A DNA stretch of 64,000 nucleotides from Planctomycetota bacterium (lineage in GTDB: Bacteria; Planctomycetota; UBA1135; GCA-002686595): contig JADJQU010000008.1 of the NCBI GenBank assembly GCA_016712565.1, positions 1 to 64,000 on the forward strand, given 5' to 3'. A program made the position numbers and the translations under genes. The first letter of the stretch is position 1; the number at the start of each line of letters is the position of its first letter. Positions 52,201 through 59,710 of this stretch are shown here, in pieces. The notes under the pieces were generated by a model, which did not search any database, was not told the DNA's origin, and saw nothing but the letters and a program-made list of their open reading frames with translations.

Positions 52201-52640
52201 CGCTCTCCGAGGAGCGCACCGGCAGCCATCGCTGGCTCGACGGGGAGCTCCGCGCGGGAGGAGTAGACCTGGAGCTCCCCGCTGGGAACGTGCTGTTCGA
52301 GGTTTGTCGCGCGCGCTCCGGTTCCAACCAGGGGCTCGTGGCGGTGGCGAACGACCCGGGCAGCCGGGTCGAACTGGCGCGCCACACGCTGACGCTCGGC
52401 GAAGGCCGGTGGAAGGGCGTGCTGCCGCGCGCGAACCTCGTTTCCATCGGAGATCGCGAGATCGTCGGCATGTGGGGCGGCGAGATCGTGCTCACGGTCG
52501 AGTGCGATTCCGCGGGCAGGGCCGTGGTGCCCTGCCTCCCCGACGGAGCCCGCGTGCGCCTGTCCGGTTTCGCCTCGGACGGCGCGCGCCACGAGACGAT
52601 CGTCACGGTTGATCAATCGGGCACCGTAACGTGGCCGTGA
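49272..52640 (+). CDS. ECF sigma factor fused to membrane anchor and large outer domain
   Basis: 1122 residues in one uninterrupted frame. The first 210 are a complete ECF sigma factor: region 2 (RELDALLENATWLAALARHM, AEDVVQETWIAAL, RPWLARVARNFALQ) and region 4 (LEEPYRETILWRYFEDLPAERIAERAG, ATVRSRIARARERL). One transmembrane helix at about 238-258 (LGAALVIVVAAALVARGFL) is followed by roughly 860 residues outside, made of carboxypeptidase-regulatory-like beta domains (GRLVSANGRGLDDAKLEWRS, GRVVQADGKPAAGTVVGWRS, GRVRQGGEPAAGLTIG). There is no anti-sigma gene nearby. The sigma part is therefore tethered to the membrane unless released by proteolysis. Related fusions exist in planctomycetes, to my memory. 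Confidence 0.87.
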   Translation: MSDPRPEERRERRTQSPPPAPDGRVDGVSRGGPARARHSVRELDALLENATWLAALARHMLADRGLAEDVVQETWIAALRAPPEVGRQRPWLARVARNFALQRNRAEASRGRREHAAARPEPYPSAAETVARAELHARLVQAVLALEEPYRETILWRYFEDLPAERIAERAGIDPATVRSRIARARERLRTALMERGGEPPERWLSALLPHGSNPVVVAAGGTLAGIWGSLMSTKMALGAALVIVVAAALVARGFLGEDPARIAEPPGSPTVSQVVQPPSTAPAVEPRTAEDARAVAAAADSAPSLASRSSTWRGLVRSEGGLVPLVGARISYRRGSELESGDTPTAERTREAARSDEQGRFEVPIPADREEGLWFEADGHFGCKLSPGDLPRDGATLVEVLLSPLGRIELEIVDDVLVPHQDLAVRYSIDVTRGSQDFLWSYRGDRLAGRTDARGRVVIPEVPCGMPIRLQLGEHSGGARFLGIVHVDSNTRVLLHQVKLPRTATLVGRLVSANGRGLDDAKLEWRSYPLDYDTPLRAFTDEDGRFAIGSVEPKPGELAFDVPGLEPRELRPGVGETLDLGTIAAPEVFELSGRLISRWAEGAAPADVSDLLQEVSVRVMRNGRMLSPLDSSAGALRLDGGEFRAFVSDGPLELLVTRGGYWYSGMAMPKEVLACLSLSGPRAGIEIPVDAGSGALEVQLSGPRPAEASAPLLHVYAARDAADTEPLEAPKMLFGRETGGSPAGEPRRTRFAPLSPGRYLAVLMLGDGQSVPLGEIAIQAGEATRLTAPEPRNFALLGRVVQADGKPAAGTVVGWRSYDTQGSTSSDSQGRFRIDGLTCGSVDLDVRHGDFGALGRRGVAVIAPETSIELVLGGFVTVLGRVRQGGEPAAGLTIGAQPVNSNDTYSAVTDEGGEFRLERLPPCRLRVWSSGRFVEVMDLRAGETRLLDVDCGGTRHVEFTLEDRPLEDLDRVRVLSLSEERTGSHRWLDGELRAGGVDLELPAGNVLFEVCRARSGSNQGLVAVANDPGSRVELARHTLTLGEGRWKGVLPRANLVSIGDREIVGMWGGEIVLTVECDSAGRAVVPCLPDGARVRLSGFASDGARHETIVTVDQSGTVTWP

Positions 52641-52849
52641 GCTTCCCCCGGGTCGTCCGCGCCTGAGGGCAACGGCCGAACCCGGGAGGAGAATCGGCCG
52701 TGCGCGTGCACGTGAGATGTGCACGGCGGGCGGCGACCGTACGACGCGGGCAGTCGAGCGCTGCGCACTCTGGCGCATCGCCCGCGGCGCGAGCGAGCTG
52801 GAAACTCTCGGCGACTCGCACCCACGCGAGCCCATCCCAAGAGGAATCC

Positions 52850-53740
52850 ATGCCTTCGAAATCACCACGCGCGTACGTGCTCGTCCTTCCCCTCCTGGTC
52901 CTCGGCGCTTGCAGCACCGTGCCCACCGCCCCGGCCCAGGGGGGTGCAGCAACGCCCGCCGGCTGGCGCCAGCGCCTGATCGAACCCCTGACCGCTCCGA
53001 CGATCTTCGAGAGCCCGGTCATCGACACGCAGCTGCGCCCCATGGTCATGCTGCAGACGCTGCCGAACGACTCGGTGTTCACCGGCGGCGACGTCCGCGT
53101 GTACGCCGTGCAGGCGCGCTATGCCGTGAACGACCGGCTCGCGGTGATCGCCACCAAGGACGGCTACGTGGAGTTCGAGCCCGACGCCGGCACGGACGAG
53201 ACGGGCATGGCGGACATCGCCGCGGGCGTCAAGTACGCCGTGGTCGACGATCCGTCCTCGGGCCTGCTGGTGACGCCCGGAGTGATCTTCGAGTTCGCCA
53301 GCGGCGATGAAGAGGTCTTCCAGGGCAACGGCGACGGTCTGATTCGCCCGTTCGTCAGCGCGGGTCTGGACCGCGAGGCCTGGAACGTGCTCGGCGCCCT
53401 GGGTCTCAACCTGCCCCTGGATACCGACGAGGAGTCGACCTCCTTCGACTGGCACGCCCACGTGTCCTACGAAGTGATCCCGGCGATCGCGCCCCTGCTG
53501 GAGGTCAACGGCATCACCTGGACCAACGGCGGCAACGCGGCCCCCTTCGACTTCGAGGGCGGCGACCTCATCAACCTGGGTTCCACGGACGCCGAGGGCA
53601 CGGTGGTCACCGGTGCCCTGGGCCTGCGCTGGAATTGCTGCCCGGGCATCAGCGTCGGCGCGGGCTACGAGGTTCCGCTGACGGACCGCGAGGACCTGTT
53701 CAACGACCGCATCACGGTGGACCTGGTCTGGAGCCTGTAA
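52850..53740 (+). CDS. Outer-membrane-type lipoprotein, hypothetical
   Basis: 296 residues. Signal with lipobox LVLGACS at about 14-20. The body consists of alternating beta strands with aromatic ends: RVYAVQARYAVNDRLAVIA, ADIAAGVKYAVVD, LLVTPGVIFEFAS, IRPFVSAGLD, WHAHVSYEVIPAIAPLLEV, VTGALGLRWN, ISVGAGYEVPL and ending ITVDLVWSL with a terminal aromatic-Ser-Leu. That suggests a small beta-barrel as in outer-membrane porin-like proteins. AAGAGGA lies 5 bases before the ATG. A hairpin follows the stop at 53759-53789. Family not identified. Confidence 0.65.
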   Translation: MPSKSPRAYVLVLPLLVLGACSTVPTAPAQGGAATPAGWRQRLIEPLTAPTIFESPVIDTQLRPMVMLQTLPNDSVFTGGDVRVYAVQARYAVNDRLAVIATKDGYVEFEPDAGTDETGMADIAAGVKYAVVDDPSSGLLVTPGVIFEFASGDEEVFQGNGDGLIRPFVSAGLDREAWNVLGALGLNLPLDTDEESTSFDWHAHVSYEVIPAIAPLLEVNGITWTNGGNAAPFDFEGGDLINLGSTDAEGTVVTGALGLRWNCCPGISVGAGYEVPLTDREDLFNDRITVDLVWSL

Positions 53741-53758
53741 TTCCGGCTCGACCCGCCG

Positions 53759-53789
53759 CGCGCCACCGCCCTCCCCTCGGCGTGGCGCG
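53759..53789 (+). terminator. Hairpin after the barrel lipoprotein
   Basis: CGCGCCAC (53759-53766) pairs with GTGGCGCG (53782-53789), 19 bases after the stop. No U-tract. Confidence 0.45.
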
Positions 53790-53956
53790 GCCCTGTCGGA
53801 ATCCGGGGGAAGGCTCCCGGGACGAACGGCCGGCGGGAACCCCACGGTAGGATCGGGGCCCCCACGTGACCCCGGCCGCCCCTCGCGGGCCAAAGGCCGG
53901 CCCCCTTGGCCCCGAAAACACCGGAGGCGGCTCTCCGCCTTCCCAGAACACGAATC

Positions 53957-54310
53957 ATGAATCTCGCACGCCCTGCGCTGCTGGCCCTCGTTCTCTGCCT
54001 GGGTCTGTCCGGCTGCCTGATCGGCTCGCGCTCGCGCACCCACCACGAGGGTCGCTACGTCAGTCAAGAGACCCTGGCCCAAATCGAGACCGGCCGCAGC
54101 AAGGCCTACGTGCTCGCCCTGATCGGCGAGCCGTCCGAGAAGAAGACCGTGGACGAGCACACTGAACTCTGGAGCTGGTCCTACACCGAGCGCACGGACT
54201 CGGGCGGGCACGTGATCTTCATCCTGAGCAGCGACCGCAGCACCGAGACCCAGCACACGACCTTCGTCGAGTTCCACGACTCCCTGGTCGTCAAGGCCTG
54301 GAACGGCTGA
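53957..54310 (+). CDS. SmpA/BamE-like lipoprotein
   Basis: 117 residues. Signal with lipobox GLSGC at about 17-21. The mature part has the SmpA/OmlA order: SQETLAQIETGRSKAYVLALIGEPSEKK (the helix, the G-x-S/T and the GEP turn), then WSWSYTERTDSGGHVIFILS and FVEFHDSLVVKAWNG. In BamE this domain supports outer-membrane protein assembly; related small domains act in other envelope roles. The start ATG at 53957 lies just before the signal. It is convergent with the FAD oxidoreductase gene 9 bases away. Confidence 0.78.
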   Translation: MNLARPALLALVLCLGLSGCLIGSRSRTHHEGRYVSQETLAQIETGRSKAYVLALIGEPSEKKTVDEHTELWSWSYTERTDSGGHVIFILSSDRSTETQHTTFVEFHDSLVVKAWNG

Positions 54311-54319
54311 GGGCCGGTT

Positions 54320-55495
54320 TCAGAGCCCGAAGGCCCGCGGATCGGCCCCCTGGCCGCCGTGGAATCGCGCGGCATCGAAGAAGGCCGGGTCGAAGGAGCG
54401 AACCGGTTCGCCGAAGGCGCATTCGGCGAGCCCTTCGCCCACCGAGGGCGCGAGCTTGAAGCCGTGTCCGCTGAAACCCGCGGCGATCACCAGTCCGCGG
54501 AATTCGCGCACGGGGCCCAGGATCGGCTGAGAGTCGGGTGTCAGGGTGTAGAGCGCGGCCTCGGGCACGCGATCCCGGCTGGCCCGGTAGGCCGGGATTC
54601 GCGCGAGGAGCTTGGCCCGCGCCCAGGCCGTGAAGGCCGGATCCACGCGCTCGTCGAAGCTGTCGGGATCGGGGACGCGCGCGTCGCGGGTGTGCTCCAG
54701 GGCGCCGATGCGGGTGCGGTCCTTGGACGGTTCGCAGCGGGTGTAGTAGCCGAGCTCCAGGTCCAGCAGCACCGGATGGGCGGAGCGCCTGGGATCGCCC
54801 TCCGGAAGGGGTGAAACGAAGTGCTGCTCGGGCCTCACCACCTCCAGGGGCAGCGCAATCCCCAGGGAATCCGTGAGTCGCCGCGTCCATGGCCCCGCGG
54901 CCAGCACGACCACGTCGGCCGGTTCGCGGCCGGCCTGCGTTTCGACGCCCACGGCGCGACCGGCCTCGACGACCACGCGGTGCACCTCCGAGCCGATGCG
55001 CAGCTGGGCCCCGGCTTCCTGCGCCAGGGCGGCAAAGGCCCTCACCGCCAGGACCGGGTCGCAGAATCCGGCGCCGGGTTCCCAGGCCCCGAGGGCAGCC
55101 TCGGCCACGACGAGGCCGGGCACCAGCTCGCGCATGCGCCGCGCATCGACGAGATGCGTGTCGATGCCGATGGAGCGCTGCATCGCAACATTGGATCGCA
55201 GCAGTTCCAGCGTTCCCGGCGCGCCGGGACCGGCGATCGTGAGCACGCCGCAGGCTTCGAATCCGACGGCCTTCCCCGTGCCCTGCTCCAGGGTCCCGTA
55301 CTCCACCAGGGAATCGCGCGCCATGGCGGCCACGACGGGGCTCGAATAGTGCTGCCGCAGCACCGCGCCCGAGCGTCCTGAGGAGCCCGCCGCCAGGTCA
55401 CGCCGCTCGTGCAGGACCACCTCGGCCCCGCGGCGAGCACAGGCCCAGGCCGCGCGAACGCCCATGACTCCGCCGCCGACGATCGCCACGCGCAT
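54320..55495 (-). CDS. FAD-dependent amino acid oxidase-like oxidoreductase (DAO family)
   Basis: 391 residues. The N-terminal Rossmann loop GGGVMGVRAAWACARRG and RDLAAGSSGRSGAVLRQHYSS bind FAD; VVVLAAGPWTRRL is the second FAD strand, and the C-terminal LTPDSQPILGPVREFRGLVIAAGFSGHGFKLAPSVGE (read as two motifs) closes the site. This is the DAO family: sarcosine, glycine or D-amino-acid oxidases and dehydrogenases. The RSGAVLRQHYSSP segment fits sarcosine-oxidase-like members. No signal peptide. Start at 55495; an ATG at 55525 would add ten residues. A TACATA box lies 6 bases before the start. A terminator-like hairpin at 55605-55638 lies upstream on the same strand, which may mean regulation by attenuation. 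Confidence 0.85.
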   Translation of the reverse strand: MRVAIVGGGVMGVRAAWACARRGAEVVLHERRDLAAGSSGRSGAVLRQHYSSPVVAAMARDSLVEYGTLEQGTGKAVGFEACGVLTIAGPGAPGTLELLRSNVAMQRSIGIDTHLVDARRMRELVPGLVVAEAALGAWEPGAGFCDPVLAVRAFAALAQEAGAQLRIGSEVHRVVVEAGRAVGVETQAGREPADVVVLAAGPWTRRLTDSLGIALPLEVVRPEQHFVSPLPEGDPRRSAHPVLLDLELGYYTRCEPSKDRTRIGALEHTRDARVPDPDSFDERVDPAFTAWARAKLLARIPAYRASRDRVPEAALYTLTPDSQPILGPVREFRGLVIAAGFSGHGFKLAPSVGEGLAECAFGEPVRSFDPAFFDAARFHGGQGADPRAFGL

Positions 55496-55594
55496 GGAGC
55501 CTATGTACGGTTCCGGAGCGTCCATTGCGATCCGTGGTGCCCTCGGGCCCCTCGAACGGGGCACGGCGCGCGCCGGGTGCCCATGGGTGTCGCG

Positions 55595-55638
55595 AAAAAA
55601 GAAAGAGCCCCATCCGGCCTCAGGTTCGGATGGGGCTC
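55595..55638 (-). terminator. Rho-independent terminator on the minus strand
   Basis: A perfect 12-bp stem, GAGCCCCATCCG with CGGATGGGGCTC, with a 10-base loop, followed on the minus strand by TTTCTTTTTT. This is the only hairpin here with a clear U-tract. It lies about 110 bases upstream of the oxidoreductase start and downstream of no protein gene. It fits an attenuator or the end of a small RNA. Confidence 0.75.
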
Positions 55639-56197
55639 CCCGGGACGAATCCCAGGAGCGCGTCGACGTGTCCAGGCTCGCGAGGGGATGGAGCCAGGGA
55701 CACGCGTTGCATGACAGCGTCTCCGGGGCACGAGTCCGCAGGTCCTGTTGCGGGCGGGGCAGGAAAACTCCGCCGACCCGTGGACCGCGCCCCGCGATGG
55801 TCCGGAAGGAAGGCCCGAGCCCCCTCCTTTCCCACTCCCGCGGGGTCCGCGGCGGGCCGGAGGCCGAAGGGGGACCCCATTCCTGGGTTTGGGATCCGAG
55901 AGGACCGCGCGCCGGTCCGGTGGGGCCGCCAGCGCCCTCCAGCCGCCGCGGCGGATCGGATGGGGAGGCCGCCCCCTGGAGAGGATGTCGGTCCCGCGCG
56001 CGGCCCAGGGAACAGCCGGATCGCCCCGGCCCCGCCACCCGGCCCCACTCAGGGCCTTGGCCGCTGCTCCCGGCCCGGGGCCCCAGGAAGGTCCCCAGGT
56101 CATGCCCAACCCTGGAGGGCCGCCTCCCCCACCGGCTCCCCGCGGGGCGTTCCGGCGCAGGTGGTCACCCCCGGGGGACCGGGCGCGGGCCGCGGAC

Positions 56198-56203
56198 TAC
56201 GAT
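56198..56203 (+). promoter_or_regulatory. -10-like box TACGAT, leaderless start
   Basis: TACGAT ends 9 bases before the ispG ATG at 56213. No Shine-Dalgarno sequence is present. Confidence 0.45.
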
Positions 56204-56212
56204 GGCCCCTCG

Positions 56213-57340
56213 ATGATCCCCCTCCGCAAGACGCGCACCATCCAGGTCCGAGGGCTGCCCATCGGCGGCACGGCCCCCATCGCGGTCCAGAGCATGGCCG
56301 CCACCCGCACCCAGGACATCCCCGCGACGCTGCGGCAGGTGCGCATTCTCGAAGCCGCGGGCGCGGACCTGATCCGCATCGCGGTGGACAGCGACAAGGA
56401 CGTGGAGGCCCTGGCCCTGATCCGCGCCGAGACCCGCGCTCGCCTTTCGGTGGATCTCCAGGAGAACTACCGGCTGGCCGAGAAGGTCGCCCCCCACGTC
56501 GACAAGCTGCGCTACAACCCCGGCCACCTGCACCACCACGAGAAGGCGCGCTCCACCCGCGAGAAGGTGCGCTTCCTGGTGGACGTCGCACGCCGCCATT
56601 CGCTGGCCCTGCGCATCGGCGTCAACGCCGGCTCCATCGCCCCGGAGTACAAGGAGCGTTTTCCAGGCGACGACGTGGGCGCCATCGCCCAGTGCGCCAT
56701 CGACCACTGCGCCCTGGTGGACGACGCCGGGTTCACGGAGTATCTGGTCTCGATCAAGGACTCCGACCCGCGCTTGGTGGTGGACGCCAACGTGCGTTTC
56801 GCCGAGGCGCGCCCCGACGTGCCGATCCACTTGGGGGTCACCGAGGCGGGCATGCCGCCGGAGGGGATCATCAAGACGCGCATCGCCTTCGAGCAGCTGC
56901 TTTCCCGCGGAATCGGCGACACTCTGCGGGTTTCCTTGACCTTGCCCTTCGACGACAAGGGACGTGAGATCGCGGTCGGGCGCGAATTGATCAGCGACAT
57001 CGAGAACGGCCGCTTCCGCTCCGTGCCGCCGAACTTCTTCCAGGGCCTGAACATCATCGCCTGCCCGTCGTGCTCGCGGGTCGAGAACGAGAAGTTCATC
57101 GAGCTCGCCGCCGAGGTGCGCCGCATCACCGCCGACGCGAAGGACCACGATCTGACCATCGCCGTCATGGGCTGTCGCGTGAACGGGCCCGGCGAGACCG
57201 ATGACGCCGACCTGGGCCTGTGGTGCGGACCCAACTACGTCAACCTGAAGCGCGGTGAGCTGGACCTCGGCGCCTACAAGTACGACGAGATCCTGGCCCG
57301 CTTGCGGACCGAGCTCGATCGCCTGATCGCGTCCAAGTAG
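56213..57340 (+). CDS. ispG: 4-hydroxy-3-methylbut-2-en-1-yl diphosphate synthase
   Basis: 375 residues. It reduces methylerythritol cyclodiphosphate in the MEP isoprenoid pathway with a [4Fe-4S] cluster. The cluster ligands are C284, C287 (ACPSCSRVENE) and C321 (MGCRVNGPGE), with a glutamate in VNGPGE as the usual fourth. TIM-barrel motifs: VQSMAATRTQD, GADLIRIAVDSD, LRYNPGHL, IGVNAGS, HLGVTEAG. The short bacterial form without the central insertion. The start is supported by family length and the TACGAT box. It implies the cell makes isoprenoids by the MEP route. Confidence 0.95.
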   Translation: MIPLRKTRTIQVRGLPIGGTAPIAVQSMAATRTQDIPATLRQVRILEAAGADLIRIAVDSDKDVEALALIRAETRARLSVDLQENYRLAEKVAPHVDKLRYNPGHLHHHEKARSTREKVRFLVDVARRHSLALRIGVNAGSIAPEYKERFPGDDVGAIAQCAIDHCALVDDAGFTEYLVSIKDSDPRLVVDANVRFAEARPDVPIHLGVTEAGMPPEGIIKTRIAFEQLLSRGIGDTLRVSLTLPFDDKGREIAVGRELISDIENGRFRSVPPNFFQGLNIIACPSCSRVENEKFIELAAEVRRITADAKDHDLTIAVMGCRVNGPGETDDADLGLWCGPNYVNLKRGELDLGAYKYDEILARLRTELDRLIASK

Positions 57341-57394
57341 GTCCGCGGGTGGTCGGCGGGCCCCCGGGGGGGGGCCACGCTCCGGATCCCGGGG

Positions 57395-57682
57395 CTACTG
57401 CGCTGGCTCGACGACGTCCTCGGGGAGCAGGTCCGCGACGCCGTGTTCCTGGAGCACCCGCAGGAGGGAGGGCGAGCGATCGCAGTGGGCGAACAGCACC
57501 AACTTGCGCGGATCGGCCCCGAGCCTGGATCCGATGTCGAGCAACACCTCGTCGGAGGGCAGACGGTTGCCAAGTTCCATCTCCCTCACAAACGTGTACG
57601 AGAGGTCGAGTCGGCGGGCGAATTGCACGCGACTCTCCTTTCCTCGAAGTTCACGCAGGTAGGATCCCAGGAGCCGTTTCAT
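57395..57682 (-). CDS. XRE-family helix-turn-helix regulator
   Basis: About 95 residues from the ATG at 57682 (a second ATG at 57694 adds four). The HTH_3 fold is complete: LGSYLRELRGK, SRVQFARRLDLSYTFVREMELGNRLPSDEV (the recognition helix centred on LSYTFVREME), LLDIGSRLGADPRKL. The C-terminal 30 residues are a short Leu/Asp-rich tail with no ligand domain. A TATGGT box lies 7 bases before the chosen start. Two TACGGTC repeats overlap this promoter 11 bases apart, so autoregulation is likely. It lies between ispG and the gmhA-like gene and may control the latter. Confidence 0.82.
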   Translation of the reverse strand: MKRLLGSYLRELRGKESRVQFARRLDLSYTFVREMELGNRLPSDEVLLDIGSRLGADPRKLVLFAHCDRSPSLLRVLQEHGVADLLPEDVVEPAQ

Positions 57683-57689
57683 TGTTGAA

Positions 57690-57695
57690 ACCATA
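57690..57695 (-). promoter_or_regulatory. -10-like box TATGGT
   Basis: TATGGT on the minus strand ends 7 bases before the ATG at 57682. Confidence 0.4.
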
Positions 57696-57711
57696 CGGTC
57701 CGCTTACGGTC
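57694..57711. promoter_or_regulatory. TACGGTC direct repeats, possible operator
   Basis: TACGGTC occurs at 57694-57700 and 57705-57711, one helical turn apart. They overlap the promoter and start region of the XRE gene, the expected place for autoregulation. Confidence 0.45.
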
Positions 57712-57923
57712 GCCGGGCGTCAACCGGAAACCCGATCCGGTGGCCCTCGGCGTGTAAGTTTCGCCCCATACCCGCCAATAGTAACCGTTCGTTCATCCTC
57801 TGGCGGTCCGCGCGGCCGGGGGATCCCCGGTCGAGAATGGGGATCGCCCTCGCCCCCGGGCCCAAGGGGTCCCCGGGACCGATTGCTTGTGACCGGGTGC
57901 CCCGACCCTGAGAATCCAAGACC

Positions 57924-58562
57924 ATGAGCCGCCCCGACCCCCAAGCCAAGCACCCCGACGACGCCCGCACCGACCCGATCCGGGCCTCGTTCGAGGAGGC
58001 TGCGCAGACCCTGCGGGCCTTCCTGGACCAGGCCCAAGGCCTGGCGGGGGTGAACGCCTTCGCCGATGCCGCCGCCGCGACCCTCTCCAGGGGCGGATTG
58101 CTGATGTCCTGTGGCAACGGCGGCAGCATGTGCGACGCCATGCACTTCGCCGAGGAATGGACCGGCAGGTTCCGGGGCAACCGCAAGGCGCTCCCGGCCG
58201 TGGCCTTCGGGGACCCGAGCCAACTCACCTGCATCGCCAACGACTTCGGCTTCGACGAAGTGTTCGCCCGCCAGGTGGAAGCGCTCGGCAAACCGGGTGA
58301 CCTCTTGGTGGCCATCTCCACCTCGGGAAACTCCCCCAACATCCTGCGGGCCTGCGAGGCGGCCAAGGCCAGGGGCGTGCGGACCGTGGGCCTGCTGGGC
58401 AAGGGAGGCGGTCAACTCCTCGACAAGGTGGACATCGCGATCGTCGTGCCCCTCGCCACCACGTCGGACCGCATCCAGGAAGTCCACATCAAGGTCCTGC
58501 ACATCGTGATCGAGGCCGTCGAGCGGCGCATGTTCCCCGCCAACTACGCCGCGGCCAGGTAG
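57924..58562 (+). CDS. gmhA: Phosphoheptose isomerase
   Basis: 212 residues. SIS-domain enzyme that isomerises sedoheptulose 7-phosphate in ADP-heptose synthesis. Motifs: LMSCGNGGSMCDAMHFAEEWTGRF with the GNGGS phosphate loop, DFGFDEVFARQVEALG, the second SIS loop ISTSGNSPNILRA, and LLGKGGGQLLDKVD, then EVHIKVLHIVIEAVE with the active-site His and Glu. It is about 20 residues longer at the N-terminus than E. coli GmhA. Expected use is heptose for surface glycans, fitting other glycan genes here. No other heptose genes are in the window, so a related sugar phosphate cannot be ruled out. Confidence 0.88.
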   Translation: MSRPDPQAKHPDDARTDPIRASFEEAAQTLRAFLDQAQGLAGVNAFADAAAATLSRGGLLMSCGNGGSMCDAMHFAEEWTGRFRGNRKALPAVAFGDPSQLTCIANDFGFDEVFARQVEALGKPGDLLVAISTSGNSPNILRACEAAKARGVRTVGLLGKGGGQLLDKVDIAIVVPLATTSDRIQEVHIKVLHIVIEAVERRMFPANYAAAR

Positions 58563-58621
58563 ACCCCAAGGCCCGGCGGACAGGCCGCGCCGGGCGCACG
58601 GCCCAGGGGCCCTGCGTCGCG

Positions 58622-59197
58622 ATGCCCATGAACGAGCCCCCCAAGAGTCTCCTGTCGCGCGGTCGCCGGGCGATTGGCGGACGGCTTGGACAATTGCCCG
58701 GGCGCTGGCGCGTGCCCCTGCGGGGGCCGCGGCCGGAGTCCTCGGCCAAGTACGCTATCTGGAGCTTCCTCAGCGGCACGCTGGGGATTCTGGCCATCTA
58801 CTGGGTGACGGACCTGGTGAATCACCCGTTGCTGATCGGCTCCTTCGGCGCATCGGTGGTGCTGCTGTTCGGCGCCAACGAGTCACCCCTGGCGCAGCCG
58901 CGCAATCTGATCGGCGGGCATGTGCTGTCCGCCGTGGTTGCGGTGGTCGTCGTGGCGCTCCTGGGCACGTCCCCCTGGTCCACGGCCCTGGCGGTGGGGC
59001 TTGCGGTGCTGGTGATGAACCTCACCCACACGACCCATCCTCCGGGGGGAGCCACGGCCCTGATCGGCGTGCAGGCCTCGGCGGGCCCGGCTTTCATCCT
59101 CGTGCCCGTGCTGGCGGGCGCATTGATCCTGCTGGTGACCGCGTTGTTCACGAACAACGTGGTCTACCATCGCAAGTACCCCCGCCATTGGCTGTGA
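58622..59197 (+). CDS. HPP-family membrane protein
   Basis: 191 residues with four or five transmembrane helices. The HPP motif is present in NLTHTTHPPGGATALIG; also conserved is LLIGSFGASVVLLFGANESPLAQPRNLIGGH (read as two segments). HPP proteins in cyanobacteria transport nitrite; other members are uncharacterised. The cytoplasmic N-terminus of about 40 residues is basic and Pro/Gly-rich. It lies 59 bases after gmhA and 27 bases before the DUF1294 gene in the same direction, so the three probably form a transcript. Confidence 0.88.
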   Translation: MPMNEPPKSLLSRGRRAIGGRLGQLPGRWRVPLRGPRPESSAKYAIWSFLSGTLGILAIYWVTDLVNHPLLIGSFGASVVLLFGANESPLAQPRNLIGGHVLSAVVAVVVVALLGTSPWSTALAVGLAVLVMNLTHTTHPPGGATALIGVQASAGPAFILVPVLAGALILLVTALFTNNVVYHRKYPRHWL

Positions 59198-59224
59198 GCG
59201 GTCCAGGGCGCGCGCAGGGGGTCC

Positions 59225-59503
59225 ATGGAATTGCCTGAACTCTCCCCGTGGGTCGTGTTCGCCCTGTACGGCCTGATGGGGCTCGTCACGGCCGGCGTCT
59301 ACGGGATCGACAAGCACCGGGCCGTTCGAGGCGCCCGGCGCGTGAGGGAGCGCACGTTGCACACGCTCGAATTCCTCGGCGGCTGGCCGGGAGCGCTGGT
59401 GGCCCAGCAGGTGTTTCGCCACAAGCGCGCCAAGCCGAGCTTCTACCTGGTGACCTGGCTGATCGCGGCCCTGCACGTCGCGGCCTGGGTTCTGGCCCGC
59501 TGA
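59225..59503 (+). CDS. DUF1294 membrane protein
   Basis: 92 residues with three transmembrane helices (ALYGLMGLVTAGVYGIDKHRA, LEFLGGWPGALVAQQVF, VTWLIAALHVAAWVL). The DUF1294 signature is complete: Y-G-I-D-K-H-R-A, RVRERTLHTLEFLGGWPGA and the basic FRHKRAKPSF loop. Function of the family is unknown; it is sometimes fused to cold-shock domains, which this one lacks. Short spacing to the HPP gene suggests co-transcription. Confidence 0.88.
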   Translation: MELPELSPWVVFALYGLMGLVTAGVYGIDKHRAVRGARRVRERTLHTLEFLGGWPGALVAQQVFRHKRAKPSFYLVTWLIAALHVAAWVLAR

Positions 59504-59710
59504 CGAGGTGCATCCTCCGGGAGCTCCGCGGCAGGGAGCGATCCGCCCGTGTTGGATCGCCGGCTTCGCCGCCCCACCTGGCGGACGAGTCCTTACCTAT
59601 TTCTGGGTGGGGCGGTCGTCGTGCGGCTCGTCGCCCTCCTTCGGTTGCCGTCCCGCGAATACACACTCCCACCGAGGCGAATCGCGCCCAGCGGGGTCTA
59701 GCAGGATCCC

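Larger units (their letters stand above)
55496..56212. other. Non-coding stretch with structured minus-strand RNA potential
   Basis: About 700 bases without a credible protein gene. At its left end, on the minus strand, a 9-bp hairpin with a TTCG loop (55636-55658) is followed by an overlapping terminator (55605-55638). The right 400 bases are very GC-rich and unremarkable except for promoter bases before ispG. No tRNA, RNase P or SRP RNA was recognised. Confidence 0.5.

Noticed and set aside
55797..55820. TCCGGAAGGA sequence like the SRP RNA tetraloop hairpin
   Set aside because: The asymmetric loop bases that define the SRP RNA are missing on both sides, and the flanks do not pair.
55640..56200. 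RNase P RNA, tmRNA, tRNA or glycine riboswitch on the minus strand ahead of the terminator
   Set aside because: None of the diagnostic sequences (GAGGAAAGUCC, the TTCGA T-loop, CCGAAGG-type glycine core) is present. Kept only as an unassigned structured region.
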